Below are positions 35,622 through 43,710 of a stretch of 64,000 nt of DNA, piece by piece; position 1 is the first letter of the stretch, and each line of letters opens with the position of its first letter. The DNA is from Nocardia acidivorans NBRC 108247. Its GTDB lineage: Bacteria > Actinomycetota > Actinomycetes > Mycobacteriales > Mycobacteriaceae. The notes beneath the pieces are model-generated. The model was not told where the DNA came from and ran no database searches. It was given only the letters and a program-made list of their open reading frames with translations. The translations under genes were made by a program, and so were the position numbers. The stretch is from contig NZ_BDAW01000009.1 in NCBI RefSeq assembly GCF_001625085.1, forward strand, positions 1 to 64,000, read 5' to 3'.

Positions 35622-36413
35622 ATGCGTACACAAACGGCCGGGGATCTGCTGCGGCACTGGCGAGTCACCCGGCGGCTCAGCCAACTCGAGTTGGCCGGAC
35701 GCGCGGAAACCTCCACCCGCCACCTCAGCTTCATCGAAACCGGCCGCGCCACCCCCAGCCGGCAGATGATCCTGCACCTGTCCGACGAACTGGAAATCCC
35801 ACTGCGCGAACGCAATCGGATGCTCCTGGCCGCCGGCTACGCACCCGTCTACGCCGAACCCGAGCTGGATACCCCCGCCATGGAACCCGTACGCACCGCC
35901 ATCCGACAGATCCTCGCCGGACACGAACCACATCCGGCACTCGCGGTCGACGCGGGCTGGAACATGGTCGACGCCAACGCCGGAATCGCCCTGTTCCTGG
36001 AAGGTGTCGACCCGCGCCTGCTCACCCCACCGGTCAACGCCTTACGCCTGAGCCTGCACCCCGACGGACTCGCCGGCCGCATCATCAACCTCGCCGAATG
36101 GCGCGGACACCTCTTCGAACGCCTGCAACGCCAGATCGACGGCAGCGGCGCACCCGAACTCATCGAACTCCTCGATGAACTGCGCGCATACCCCGGCGGA
36201 GAAGAAGCCCCCGGCCTCCCCGAACCCGACCAAGCCGTCGTACCCATGCGCTTCCGCTACGACGGACACGACCTCGCGTTCATCAGCGTCACCACCGTCT
36301 TCGGCACACCCATGAACGTCACCGTCGCCGAACTCGCCATCGAAGCCTTCTTCCCCGCCGACGCCGCCACCGCCGCCCTGCTGCGCGCACGAATCGCCAT
36401 CCCCGCGGACTGA
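35622..36413 (+). CDS. XRE/MmyB-type transcription factor
   Basis: This 263-residue protein has an N-terminal HTH (LLRHWRVTRRLSQLELAGRAETSTRHLSFIETGR, residues 10-45) and the C-terminal MmyB-like ligand domain with DAGWNMVDANAGIALFLEGV and RHEVV-type acidic/aromatic blocks. Members often regulate a neighbouring oxidoreductase gene. The NmrA-like gene just upstream on the same strand would suit, but it is not divergent here. The start is ATG 35622. Confidence 0.88.
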   Translation: MRTQTAGDLLRHWRVTRRLSQLELAGRAETSTRHLSFIETGRATPSRQMILHLSDELEIPLRERNRMLLAAGYAPVYAEPELDTPAMEPVRTAIRQILAGHEPHPALAVDAGWNMVDANAGIALFLEGVDPRLLTPPVNALRLSLHPDGLAGRIINLAEWRGHLFERLQRQIDGSGAPELIELLDELRAYPGGEEAPGLPEPDQAVVPMRFRYDGHDLAFISVTTVFGTPMNVTVAELAIEAFFPADAATAALLRARIAIPAD

Positions 36414-36451
36414 CCTCCCCGGCGCACGCGCATCCGACAGAATCAAACCCC

Positions 36452-37369
36452 ATGGACGTGACCGCGCACCTGACCCAGCTGACAGGTGCCTCGGTCGCGC
36501 ACCTGGAAACCCTCGGCCACAGCCACGCCTGGACGCTGTACCGAGCCCAACTCGCCGACGGGCGCGAGGTATTCGTCAAAGCGCTGCCCGACGCCCCCGA
36601 GCCGCACACGGGCAGCCCCGAGCCGGACACCGATCGCACCACCGCGGATCCCGGCCCATCCACCGCCTCGGGGGCACTGCGCGCGGAAGCGGCAGGTCTG
36701 CGCTGGCTGGGCGAAGCCGACGTCGACCTCATACCGCCGGTGCTCGCCGCCGATCCGGTGATGCTCGTCCTGCCCTGGCTGACAACCGAATCCGCGACCG
36801 CGCCGGTCGCCGAGAAATTCGGTCACGACCTCGCCGAAATGCACGCCCTCACCCCGGAGAGCTACGGCGCACCCTGGCCCGGATACATCGCCACCCTCCC
36901 ACTGGACAACACACCGAGCACGGGGGAGTGGGGGAGCTGGTACGTCGAACGACGACTCGCGCCGTATCTCCCCGCGGCGCAACCCCATCTGGGCCGAGCG
37001 GGCGTCCGCCTGATCGAGGAGGTCATCCGCCGCATCGACGACCTCGCCGGACCACCTGAGCCGCCCAGCCGCATCCACGGCGACCTCTGGTCCGGAAACC
37101 TGCTCTGGACCGCCGACCGCGCCGTACTCGTCGACCCCGCCGCACACGGCGGCCACCGCGAAACCGATCTGGCCATGCTCGCCCTGTTCGGCGCACCACA
37201 CCTGGACCGCATCGTGGCCGCCTACCACGAACGCACACCCCTGAATTCCGGCTGGCGGCAACGCATTCCACTGCAGCAACTGCACCCGCTGTTCGTGCAC
37301 GTGGCGCTGTTCGGCGGCTCCTATCGCGGCATGCTGCTCGCCGCCGCGGCCGCCGCCCTCAAGGGCTAG
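36452..37369 (+). CDS. Fructosamine-3-kinase-family protein
   Basis: This 305-residue aminoglycoside-phosphotransferase-fold kinase has the catalytic loop HGDLWSGNLLW, the metal site VDPAAHGGHRETDLAMLALFG, and an N-terminal lobe Lys in VFVKALP. Such enzymes phosphorylate the sugar of glycated amines so that it falls off, repairing proteins or metabolites. There is a family-untypical 20-residue Pro/Thr-rich insert (about residues 50-70) in the N-lobe. The gene starts 38 bases after the XRE gene and may be cotranscribed. Confidence 0.88.
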   Translation: MDVTAHLTQLTGASVAHLETLGHSHAWTLYRAQLADGREVFVKALPDAPEPHTGSPEPDTDRTTADPGPSTASGALRAEAAGLRWLGEADVDLIPPVLAADPVMLVLPWLTTESATAPVAEKFGHDLAEMHALTPESYGAPWPGYIATLPLDNTPSTGEWGSWYVERRLAPYLPAAQPHLGRAGVRLIEEVIRRIDDLAGPPEPPSRIHGDLWSGNLLWTADRAVLVDPAAHGGHRETDLAMLALFGAPHLDRIVAAYHERTPLNSGWRQRIPLQQLHPLFVHVALFGGSYRGMLLAAAAAALKG

Positions 37370-37465
37370 CGCTCACGGCACCGCCGTGTGCTCGATCGTG
37401 CGTCCGTTCGACAGCTGCCTGTGTCCTGTCTCGGTAGAGGATGCAAGTATCTCAATCATATGTGC

Positions 37466-37489
37466 ATGGAAATATGCGCATCTACGCAT
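37466..37489. repeat. 24-bp direct repeat, copy 1
   Basis: A 24-base unit beginning ATGGAAATATGCGC and ending CTACGCAT is repeated exactly at 38033. ATATGTGCAT (37458-37467) and ATATGCGCAT (37472-37481) form an iterated pair with 14-bp spacing. It lies 124 bases before the VOC start. Confidence 0.85.
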
Positions 37490-37613
37490 TGGAGCGCCTA
37501 GTATGTCGGGGTCCGGCAAGAGTGCCTCTCAAAGGAAAAACAGCATGGGAGAAGGGGAGGGGTACCGCCGTGGCTGCCGGGTGTTGTCGGTGTGTTGGGC
37601 TAGCGTCTGGCGG

Positions 37614-38000
37614 GTGGAGTTGCAGCGGATTCATCACGTCGCGGTGATCGCCTCGGACTATGAGAAGTCGAAGGCGTTCTATACCGAGGTGCTGGGATTG
37701 CGGGTGCTGGCCGAGCACTATCGGGCCGAAAGGCATTCGTACAAGCTGGATCTCGCGTTGCCCGATGGTGGGCAGATCGAACTGTTCTCGTTCCCGGACG
37801 CACCGCCGCGGCCGTCGCGGCCGGAGGCGATCGGGTTGCGGCACCTGGCGTTCGTGGTGGCGGATGTGGGGGAGGCGCTGGCCGAACTCGCGGACAGGGG
37901 AGTGGTGGTCGAGCAGGTACGGGTCGACGAGTACACGGGGAAGCGGTTCGGCTTCTTCTTCGACCCGGACGATCTACCCCTCGAACTGTACGAAGCGTGA
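37614..38000 (+). CDS. VOC/glyoxalase-fold metalloenzyme, YaeR (GloA2)-like
   Basis: This 128-residue one-domain protein is strikingly like E. coli YaeR. It has IHHVAVIASDYEKSKAFYTEVLG, QIELFSFPDAPPRPSRPEA, GLRHLAFVVADV and FFFDPDDLPLELYEA. The expected metal ligands (His in HHVAV, Glu in IELF, His in RHLAF, Glu in LELYE) are intact. Its reaction is unknown in any species; glyoxalase-like chemistry on a small thiol adduct is assumed. GTG 37614 is the only start that matches the family length. Two copies of a 24-bp repeat flank the gene. Confidence 0.9.
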   Translation: MELQRIHHVAVIASDYEKSKAFYTEVLGLRVLAEHYRAERHSYKLDLALPDGGQIELFSFPDAPPRPSRPEAIGLRHLAFVVADVGEALAELADRGVVVEQVRVDEYTGKRFGFFFDPDDLPLELYEA

Positions 38001-38032
38001 CAGCGCCCAGGCGATGGAAATGCGATTAGTTA

Positions 38033-38056
38033 ATGGAAATATGCGCATCTACGCAT
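38033..38056. repeat. 24-bp direct repeat, copy 2
   Basis: Exact second copy of the 37466 unit, 127 bases before the cyclophilin ATG. A partial copy (ATGGAAATGCGA) starts 20 bases earlier. GATTCG-AAA-CGAATC (38065-38079) forms a further palindrome just downstream. Confidence 0.85.
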
Positions 38057-38183
38057 GTTCATTTGATTCGAAACGAATCTGAACTCGCGGACAACGCAGT
38101 CGCGCCTCCGCGCCAATCCCGTTGAACAACAGCCGAGGATGCCGAGCGGTCGCCCGATTCGGCGCTCCCATACGATGGTCGCC

Positions 38184-38675
38184 ATGACCAAAGTGCTCCT
38201 GAAGACCTCCGCCGGGGATATCACCCTGGAACTCGACGAGGCCAAGGCGCCGAAGACCGTCGCGAACTTCGTCGACTACGTCAAGGCGGGCCACTACACC
38301 GATACGATCTTCCACCGGGTGATCCCGGGCTTCATGGTGCAGGGTGGCGGCTTCACCGCCGACATGAAGCAGAAGCCCGCCCCGAACAAGGTGGAGAACG
38401 AGGCGAACAACGGTCTCAAGAACGACAAGTACACGATCGCCATGGCGCGCACCATGGATCCGCACTCCGCGAGCGCGCAGTTCTTCCTCAACTCCAAGAA
38501 CAATGATTTCCTGAACTACCCGGGCCAGGATGGCTGGGGCTACACCGTTTTCGGCAAGATCGTGGAGGGCACCGACGTCGTCGACGCGATCGAGGGCGTG
38601 CGCACCGGCTCCAAGGCCGGCCACCAGGATGTGCCGGTCGAGGCCGTCACGATCTATTCGGCCGAGCTGGTCTGA
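38184..38675 (+). CDS. ppiB: Cyclophilin-type peptidyl-prolyl cis-trans isomerase, PpiB-like
   Basis: This 163-residue cytosolic cyclophilin has the catalytic Arg in FHRVIPGFMVQGGGF, NEANNGLKNDKYTIAMARTMDPHSASAQFFLN, and the C-terminal GHQDVPVEAV. Length and the NEANNGLKN and HQDVP blocks resemble E. coli PpiB more than the longer mycobacterial PpiA. It speeds folding at proline bonds. ATG 38184 is chosen; ATG 38175 would add three residues. A 24-bp repeat lies in its upstream region. Confidence 0.9.
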   Translation: MTKVLLKTSAGDITLELDEAKAPKTVANFVDYVKAGHYTDTIFHRVIPGFMVQGGGFTADMKQKPAPNKVENEANNGLKNDKYTIAMARTMDPHSASAQFFLNSKNNDFLNYPGQDGWGYTVFGKIVEGTDVVDAIEGVRTGSKAGHQDVPVEAVTIYSAELV

Positions 38676-38695
38676 CACCTTCCCGCTGTACAGCG

Positions 38696-38730
38696 AACGC
38701 CCCGGATTCGAGAGTCGAGTCCGGGGCGTT
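38696..38730. terminator. Bidirectional hairpin terminator
   Basis: Sixteen bases starting AACGCCCCGGA (38696-38711) pair with 38715-38730, with one G-T wobble and a 3-base loop. It lies between the convergent cyclophilin and phosphoribosyltransferase genes. Confidence 0.85.
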
Positions 38731-38754
38731 GTTCTGTGTCCGGGGTTTGTGCGC

Positions 38755-39249
38755 TCAGGCGTCCAGGACGCGGACTTCGCGCTTGACCACGGGCGCCTGC
38801 ACGGACCACGGGAAGTTGATCCAGCGGTCGGTGTGCTTCCAGACGTATTCGCAGTCGACGTCCGAGCGCGGCTTCTGGTAGATGACCGCGCAGCGGACCT
38901 CGGCGACGTGGTCCTGGCAGAAGTCGCGGACGAGTTTGAGGGTGGCGCCGGTGTCGGCGACGTCGTCGGCGACAAGGACTTTGGCCCCGGTGAGGTCGAC
39001 GACGCTGGGTACCGGCGGCAGCATGACGGGTAGGTCGAGGCGCTGGTCGACACCGGTGTAGAACTCGACGTTCATGACGTGGAGGTTCTTGACGTCCAGG
39101 GCGTAGCCGAGGGATCCGGCGACGAAGAGTCCGCCGCGGGCGATGGAGAGGATGAGGTCGGGTTCGAAGCCGTCGTCGGCGATCTCCTGGGCCAGTTCGC
39201 GTCCGGCGATGCCGAACAGTTCCCAGCTGAGTTCTTCCCGATCGCTCAT
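38755..39249 (-). CDS. Phosphoribosyltransferase-fold protein
   Basis: This 164-residue protein has the PRPP-binding loop VLVADDVADTGATL and an upstream pyrophosphate-loop region LILSIARGGLFVAGSLG, the pattern of type I purine-salvage enzymes such as xanthine-guanine phosphoribosyltransferase. The C-terminal hood differs (KHTDRWINFPW), so the base cannot be called. ATG 39249 has GGAGTGCGGA upstream. It is transcribed alone. Confidence 0.88.
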   Translation of the reverse strand: MSDREELSWELFGIAGRELAQEIADDGFEPDLILSIARGGLFVAGSLGYALDVKNLHVMNVEFYTGVDQRLDLPVMLPPVPSVVDLTGAKVLVADDVADTGATLKLVRDFCQDHVAEVRCAVIYQKPRSDVDCEYVWKHTDRWINFPWSVQAPVVKREVRVLDA

Positions 39250-39304
39250 TCCGCACTCCATTCTTCGGTCCTGCGTGGCCGTTCAGGCGATCATACGAGG
39301 GTGC

Positions 39305-40018
39305 TCACGGCTGGTGGGTGATGGTGTACCAGAGCAGTGCGAGGGTGCCGAGCGCGAAGATCGGTACCACGATGAGGGTTTCGATCTTGTTGCCGGTGCG
39401 GTCGATGAGCGGTACGCGCGTTCGTATCTTGAGCGGCCAGAGCAGGCGGCAGCCGCGGTCGGTGAGACAGTCGCCGATGAGGTGGGCGAAGGCGCCGAGC
39501 CCGACGGAGAAGGGCAGCCAGGCGGGTTTGTCGCTGATCCAGTGGTCGATGGCGAAGGTGCCGCAGGCGGCGAGGATGACGACGGTGCCCCAGGCTTTGA
39601 CGCTGTCGCCGGTGGGTGCGAGGTTGAGGGCGCGTACGGCGAGGGCGAGTAGGAAGAAGACCAGGGCGAGGGTGAAGTTGCGGCCGATCCAGTGTTCGCC
39701 GGCCCAGGTGCCGTAGGTGATCAGGGCGACGAAGGCGAAGGAGTGGGTGCCGTGGCGGTGTCCGCCGGAGATGGCGGAGATGGCTTTGCAGGCGTAGTGC
39801 GAAACCGGGCCCAGCACATGGGAAATGGTGCCGGAGGGGTGGTCGGCGTCGGGTAGCAGGGCGGCGCCGGCGGTGAGGAAGGTTCCCATCACCAGGTCGA
39901 CTGCCCTGATGTTCCCGGATTGCATTGCGGGATAAGTCAATACGGTGAGCGGTAGCGCTGCGGCGGCCGCTGACCAGGCGAGCGCGCCACTGGTGGCGTG
40001 TGAATGTCCTAGCACCAC
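39305..40018 (-). CDS. YdjM-type membrane-bound metal-dependent hydrolase
   Basis: This 237-residue protein has about five hydrophobic segments. It starts VLGHSHATSG and has LLPDADHPSGTISHVLG, GGHRHGTHSFAF and GAFAHLIGDCLTDRGCRLLWPL, the conserved His/Asp motifs of the DUF457/YdjM family. These residues probably bind a metal at the membrane surface. The substrate is unknown. GTG 40018 is the start used. It lies 55 bases after the phosphoribosyltransferase gene. Confidence 0.85.
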   Translation of the reverse strand: MVLGHSHATSGALAWSAAAAALPLTVLTYPAMQSGNIRAVDLVMGTFLTAGAALLPDADHPSGTISHVLGPVSHYACKAISAISGGHRHGTHSFAFVALITYGTWAGEHWIGRNFTLALVFFLLALAVRALNLAPTGDSVKAWGTVVILAACGTFAIDHWISDKPAWLPFSVGLGAFAHLIGDCLTDRGCRLLWPLKIRTRVPLIDRTGNKIETLIVVPIFALGTLALLWYTITHQP

Positions 40019-40034
40019 TTGAAGGTTAGCGCAT

Positions 40035-40328
40035 CTAGCTGGACTCTCGTTCAGGTCTGGTGGTGAGCTGAGCTTGGTTGGGCGGCAGGGGTTTCGGTTT
40101 CGCGGTGAGCGGGGATTCGTTGCCGGTCATGGTGGTGGCGGCGGCGGGGCCGTTCCAGCCGCAGGGGAGTCCGCAGGTGGCGATGATGTGTTCTTCGGTG
40201 GTGCCGTCGTCGAATCGCGCGGTGTAGGTGGAGGCGCGGGCGGGGTAGCCGCAGAGCGGGCATTTGCCGAAGTAGTTGAGGATTTCGCGCACGTCGGAGG
40301 AGCGGACGGTTCTGCGTGGGGCGGTCAT
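40035..40328 (-). CDS. Small conserved protein with four-cysteine zinc site
   Basis: This 97-residue protein has CPLCG and CGLPCG about 30 residues apart, separated by a strand-rich stretch (ASTYTARFDDGTTEEHIIAT). This fits a small zinc ribbon. The Pro/Lys/Thr-rich tail is disordered. ATG 40328 is used with AAAGG upstream. The function is unknown. It is 16 bases upstream of the YdjM-type gene, so the two are probably cotranscribed. Confidence 0.75.
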   Translation of the reverse strand: MTAPRRTVRSSDVREILNYFGKCPLCGYPARASTYTARFDDGTTEEHIIATCGLPCGWNGPAAATTMTGNESPLTAKPKPLPPNQAQLTTRPERESS

Positions 40329-40492
40329 GCCGGCAACACCTTTCGTTGCTCGCCCATCGTAGTGATTATCGAATTCTTGTGCAGCCATGAATATTTCGGC
40401 GGTCGGGAAAGGTTGCGGGGGTGTGTGGGGGGTGTGCGGGGCGGTGAAATAGTCTCGGGTGGATTGCGCTTTCCGCTCAGAGAGGAACGGAC

Positions 40493-41236
40493 ATGTCGGT
40501 AGCGTCCGCGGTGAAGGATCAGATCCAGCAGATCGGCGGGGGGTTCATGTTCTCCCGGGAGGCGAAGGCTTTCGCGTCGGGTGTGGGGCCGGGGTTCATG
40601 CCGGGTTATACGCGGGGCCGGGGTGGGGTGCTGGGCGAGGTGGACGCGGATGTGGTGACCGCGGCGTTCGGTTTCTTCCCGGCGGATTCGGTTAGGGCGG
40701 CGTGGGAGTCGGCCGCGGGTGTGTCGGCGGCGGAGGGCGCGCGGGGTTATCTGGCGGCGTGCCAGGATTTCGGGCGACGCAAGCTGGCTTCGTTCGCTCA
40801 TGCGGAGCGTTTGGCGGAGTTGCTGGATAGGGTTGTGGGGGCGGCTGATCCGGCCGGGGTTGTGCTCTTCGCTGGTTGGCGGGCTTTGCCGCAGGCGGAG
40901 GATGCTCCGGCGCGCATTACGCATTTGATTCAGGCGCTGCGGGAGTTGCGTGGCGGTTTGCATTTGATGGCGGTGCGGGCGTGTGGTTTGGCGCCGCGTG
41001 ATGCGGTGTTGATCGCGGGTTCGCCGTTGCGTTCGGGTCCGGATCAGGCGCGGTTGTATGGCTGGTCCGAGCCTTTCGGTGAGATCACTCCGGAGTTGAA
41101 GGGGCGTTGGATGCAGGCTGAGGCGTTGACCGATGAGTTGATCGCTCCGGTGTGGGCGGTGCTGGATGATGGGACGGCGCGGGAGTTGGTGGAGTTGTTG
41201 ACCGCCTGTCATGCGACCGTGTTCGGGCCGCGCTGA
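40493..41236 (+). CDS. SCO6745-family protein
   Basis: This 247-residue protein is nearly all helical and matches the actinobacterial SCO6745 family: MFSREAKAFASGVGPGFMPGYTRGRGGVLGEVDADVV near the N-terminus and LRELRGGLHLMAVRACGLAPRDAV in the C-terminal part. No catalytic motif is visible and the family's role is unknown. GAGAGGAACGG precedes ATG 40493. The next gene starts one base after its stop, so the two form an operon. Confidence 0.82.
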   Translation: MSVASAVKDQIQQIGGGFMFSREAKAFASGVGPGFMPGYTRGRGGVLGEVDADVVTAAFGFFPADSVRAAWESAAGVSAAEGARGYLAACQDFGRRKLASFAHAERLAELLDRVVGAADPAGVVLFAGWRALPQAEDAPARITHLIQALRELRGGLHLMAVRACGLAPRDAVLIAGSPLRSGPDQARLYGWSEPFGEITPELKGRWMQAEALTDELIAPVWAVLDDGTARELVELLTACHATVFGPR

Positions 41237-41237
41237 T

Positions 41238-41750
41238 ATGTCGCGGGTGGCGCATCTGCGGGCGTTGATCGATCATCCGGGGACGGGTGCGGGTGAGCGG
41301 GCGGCGGCGCAGCGCATGCTGGATCGCATTATGTCCAAGTCGGGTGCGGGATCGGATGATCGGAGTTATGGCGCGCGGTATGCGCGGTTGGGCAGACATG
41401 CGGATCTGGAGTCGATCGCGGCGATGATTCGTGATGATCTGGCGTTCGTGCGGGTGGTTTTCGCGGATGCGCCGCTGGTGGATCATGAGTCGGCGGTGGT
41501 GGATCCGATTCGGGATGCTCCCGAGGAGATCACCTATTCGGTGGTGGGTTTGCCGCAGGAGAACAGTATTGAGATCACCATCGAGGGTGTGCCCGCGGAG
41601 TGGGGTGGCGGTGAGGGTGTGAGTCCGCAGCTGCGGCGGTTGGCCGATGAGTTGGTGGATTTGTTGAACAGCTACAACCATGATGGTGAGGCGATCGGGA
41701 AGCGGTTCTTCGCGCGGGTGCGCACGCCGCACGAGACGCTGGTGTGGTGA
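41238..41750 (+). CDS. Conserved hypothetical protein, DUF2786-like N-terminus
   Basis: This 170-residue protein begins with a helical LRALIDHPGTGAGERAAAQRMLDRIM, reminiscent of the DUF2786 region. An acidic middle and a strand-rich part (YSVVGLPQENSIEITIEGVP) follow. It starts one base after the SCO6745-family gene, so translation is likely coupled. No function can be assigned. A textbook terminator follows. Confidence 0.72.
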   Translation: MSRVAHLRALIDHPGTGAGERAAAQRMLDRIMSKSGAGSDDRSYGARYARLGRHADLESIAAMIRDDLAFVRVVFADAPLVDHESAVVDPIRDAPEEITYSVVGLPQENSIEITIEGVPAEWGGGEGVSPQLRRLADELVDLLNSYNHDGEAIGKRFFARVRTPHETLVW

Positions 41751-41753
41751 GTG

Positions 41754-41791
41754 GGTGCGGGTCCGAATGTGGGCCCGCACCTTATCTTTTT
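41754..41791 (+). terminator. Intrinsic terminator with T-tail
   Basis: GGTGCGGG (41754-41761) pairs with CCCGCACC (41774-41781) and is followed by TTATCTTTTT (41782-41791), a rare T-rich tail for this genome. It ends the 40493-41750 operon. Confidence 0.9.
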
Positions 41792-41806
41792 CAGTGGTGC
41801 GGGAAT

Positions 41807-42661
41807 TCAGCGGTGCAGGAATTCCAGGCTGATGCGTTCGAAGGCCTGTTTGGCTTCGATCATGACCCAGTGTCCGCATCGGGGGAAGATGTGGAGTTCG
41901 GAGTGGGGGATGAGTCGGAGCGGCATCATGGCCATATCGGGTGGGCATTGCCGGTCGTCCTTGCCCCAGGCGAGTAGGGTGGGGCATTGGACTTTGTGGA
42001 GCATGGCCCAGTAGGGCGGGGTGGGGGAGTTGGCCAGGAATTGTTGTTGTAGTGCGAAGGATTCGGAGCCGTACATGGCTTTGAGGGCCCGTTGGGATTC
42101 GGGGTTGGCGGCCAGTTCCCAGCGTTCGTCGATGATGTCGGCGGTGACGGTCTCGGGGTGGTAGACCATGCAGTTGAGCCAGCGGATGAGTGCGTCGCGG
42201 CTGGGGGAGTCGGCGAATTCCTGGAGCAGGCGGGTGCCTTCGCTGGGGTTGGCGCTGAAGATGCCGGTGCCGACCCCGCCGATGGAGATGATCTTGCTGA
42301 TGCGGTCGGGGTGTTTGACCGCGACATTGACCGCGACGACTCCGCCCATGGAGTTGCCGATCAGTGGGGCGTTGTCGATGCCCAGGGCGTCCATGAAGCG
42401 GATGACCGAGTCGACGGCGGAGAGCACCGGATGCGCGCCGGGGACGGGGTCGCTGATGCCGAATCCGGGGAATTCGATGACGTAGCAGTGGAAGTGCTCG
42501 GCGAAGACGGCGAGGTTTCCGCGATAATTGCGCCAGCCGCTGACGCCGATCCCGGATCCGTGCAGCAGGAGCAGGGGTGGTCCGTCGCCGGCTTCGTGGT
42601 AGCGGATGACGCCCTGGTCGGTGCGGATTTCGCGGCGGGTGTTCTCGTAGGTGATGTCCAC
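41807..42661 (-). CDS. Alpha/beta hydrolase of the HsaD/meta-cleavage-product family
   Basis: This 284-residue hydrolase resembles HsaD of the cholesterol ring pathway, which cuts a carbon-carbon bond of a ring-opened product. It shows LLLHGSG (oxyanion), GNSMGG (nucleophile Ser), WGKDDRQCP (acid) and CGHWVMIE (His), plus the lid region RLLQEFADSPSRDALIRWL. GTG 42661 is used. A perfect KstR operator lies 12 bases upstream, and TACTCT on the minus strand would make the transcript leaderless. A steroid or related ring substrate is therefore likely, but other hsa genes are not in the window. Confidence 0.88.
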   Translation of the reverse strand: MDITYENTRREIRTDQGVIRYHEAGDGPPLLLLHGSGIGVSGWRNYRGNLAVFAEHFHCYVIEFPGFGISDPVPGAHPVLSAVDSVIRFMDALGIDNAPLIGNSMGGVVAVNVAVKHPDRISKIISIGGVGTGIFSANPSEGTRLLQEFADSPSRDALIRWLNCMVYHPETVTADIIDERWELAANPESQRALKAMYGSESFALQQQFLANSPTPPYWAMLHKVQCPTLLAWGKDDRQCPPDMAMMPLRLIPHSELHIFPRCGHWVMIEAKQAFERISLEFLHR

Positions 42662-42672
42662 CCACGCCAGAG

Positions 42673-42686
42673 TAGAACACGTTACA
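42673..42686. promoter_or_regulatory. KstR-type operator
   Basis: TAGAACACGTTACA matches the KstR consensus TnnAACnnGTTnnA at every fixed position on both strands. It lies between the hydrolase (minus) and the divergent endonuclease-like gene (plus), and overlaps a TACTCT -10 (42669-42674, minus strand). Confidence 0.65.
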
Positions 42687-42739
42687 GTTACGGGCTTCAA
42701 TGGATTCCATTGGGCGAGCACGGAAATGCGGGGGAGAGA

Positions 42740-43612
42740 ATGTCCGACGGCAAGGTGTTGCGCATCGCGCAGCTCAATATCGGATCACTGCTGGAACCGC
42801 ACTGGGAGCGGCGGCGGCTCGAGATCCTGGCCTGGCTCGAACGCCTCGACCCGGATGTGCTGTGCCTGCAGGAGGTCTGGGAGACCGGACCCGGCACCAA
42901 TACCGCGGGCTGGCTCGCCGGCCACGCCGCGCCCGGGCGATGGCACTGGTGTTTCGGCGGATATCCGCTGCCGAAGGAAGCCTGGCATGATCAGAGCCTG
43001 CTGTTCGGGTCCGCCATCCTGAGCCGATGGCCCATCGAACGGCATGAGGTGTTCGCGCTGCCGGTGGATCCCGCGCCCGCGGACGCGCACCCCTCGTATC
43101 GGATGCAGGCCGAGCTGCTGCACGCGCACACCGCCGGAATCGACGCCTACAGTACGCATCTGGCCCCGCCGCCCGCGCAGGCCTATCACCGGGTGCGCCA
43201 GGTCCTGGCCATCGATGACGCGATTCGCGCCACCTGGGATCCGGGCACCGCCATGCCCGCGATCCTGTGCGGGGACTTCAACGCCAAACCGCAATCGGAC
43301 GAGATGCGGTTCCTGGGGGCCACTGCGGTGATCGAGGGCCGCAGCACCTATTACGTGGACGGGTGGGCGACGCTGCGCCCCACCGAACCCGGCTACACCC
43401 TCGATCCGCTCACCAATCCGCAGGCGCGGTTCCTGAATGTGCCCGCCCAGCGCATCGACTACATCCTGGTGGGCGATCCGTTCCTGCGGCCCGGGGGAGC
43501 GGGCCGAATCCTGAACACGGACTTGGCTTTTCACCAATCGCTGACCGGACCGCTGGCCAGTGATCACTACGGGCTGGTCACCGACATCGCCTGGCCGCAA
43601 CGCCCGGAATAG
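42740..43612 (+). CDS. Endonuclease/exonuclease/phosphatase-family protein
   Basis: This 290-residue protein has the DNase I-like fold. It has IAQLNIGSL, DVLCLQEVW (metal-binding Glu), DAYSTHLAPP, ILCGDFNAKP, IDYILVGDP and a final SDHYGLVTDI, so all EEP core residues are present. It could act on phosphodiesters of nucleic acid or lipids. ATG 42740 follows a G-rich ribosome site. It is divergent from the KstR-marked hydrolase and may share its control. Confidence 0.88.
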   Translation: MSDGKVLRIAQLNIGSLLEPHWERRRLEILAWLERLDPDVLCLQEVWETGPGTNTAGWLAGHAAPGRWHWCFGGYPLPKEAWHDQSLLFGSAILSRWPIERHEVFALPVDPAPADAHPSYRMQAELLHAHTAGIDAYSTHLAPPPAQAYHRVRQVLAIDDAIRATWDPGTAMPAILCGDFNAKPQSDEMRFLGATAVIEGRSTYYVDGWATLRPTEPGYTLDPLTNPQARFLNVPAQRIDYILVGDPFLRPGGAGRILNTDLAFHQSLTGPLASDHYGLVTDIAWPQRPE

Positions 43613-43710
43613 ACCTGCTCGTTCCGATTGTGCCGATATGGCGGGTATGGCACAGTCGAGCCGCGGTAGGAAGGCGGTGCAGGGCCGCCGCAGCAGAGGG
43701 GTACTCGGCT

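Noticed and set aside
37466..38056. 24-bp repeats as ends of a mobile element around the VOC gene
   Set aside because: They are direct, not inverted, have no target duplication or transposase, and the enclosed gene looks like a core YaeR orthologue.
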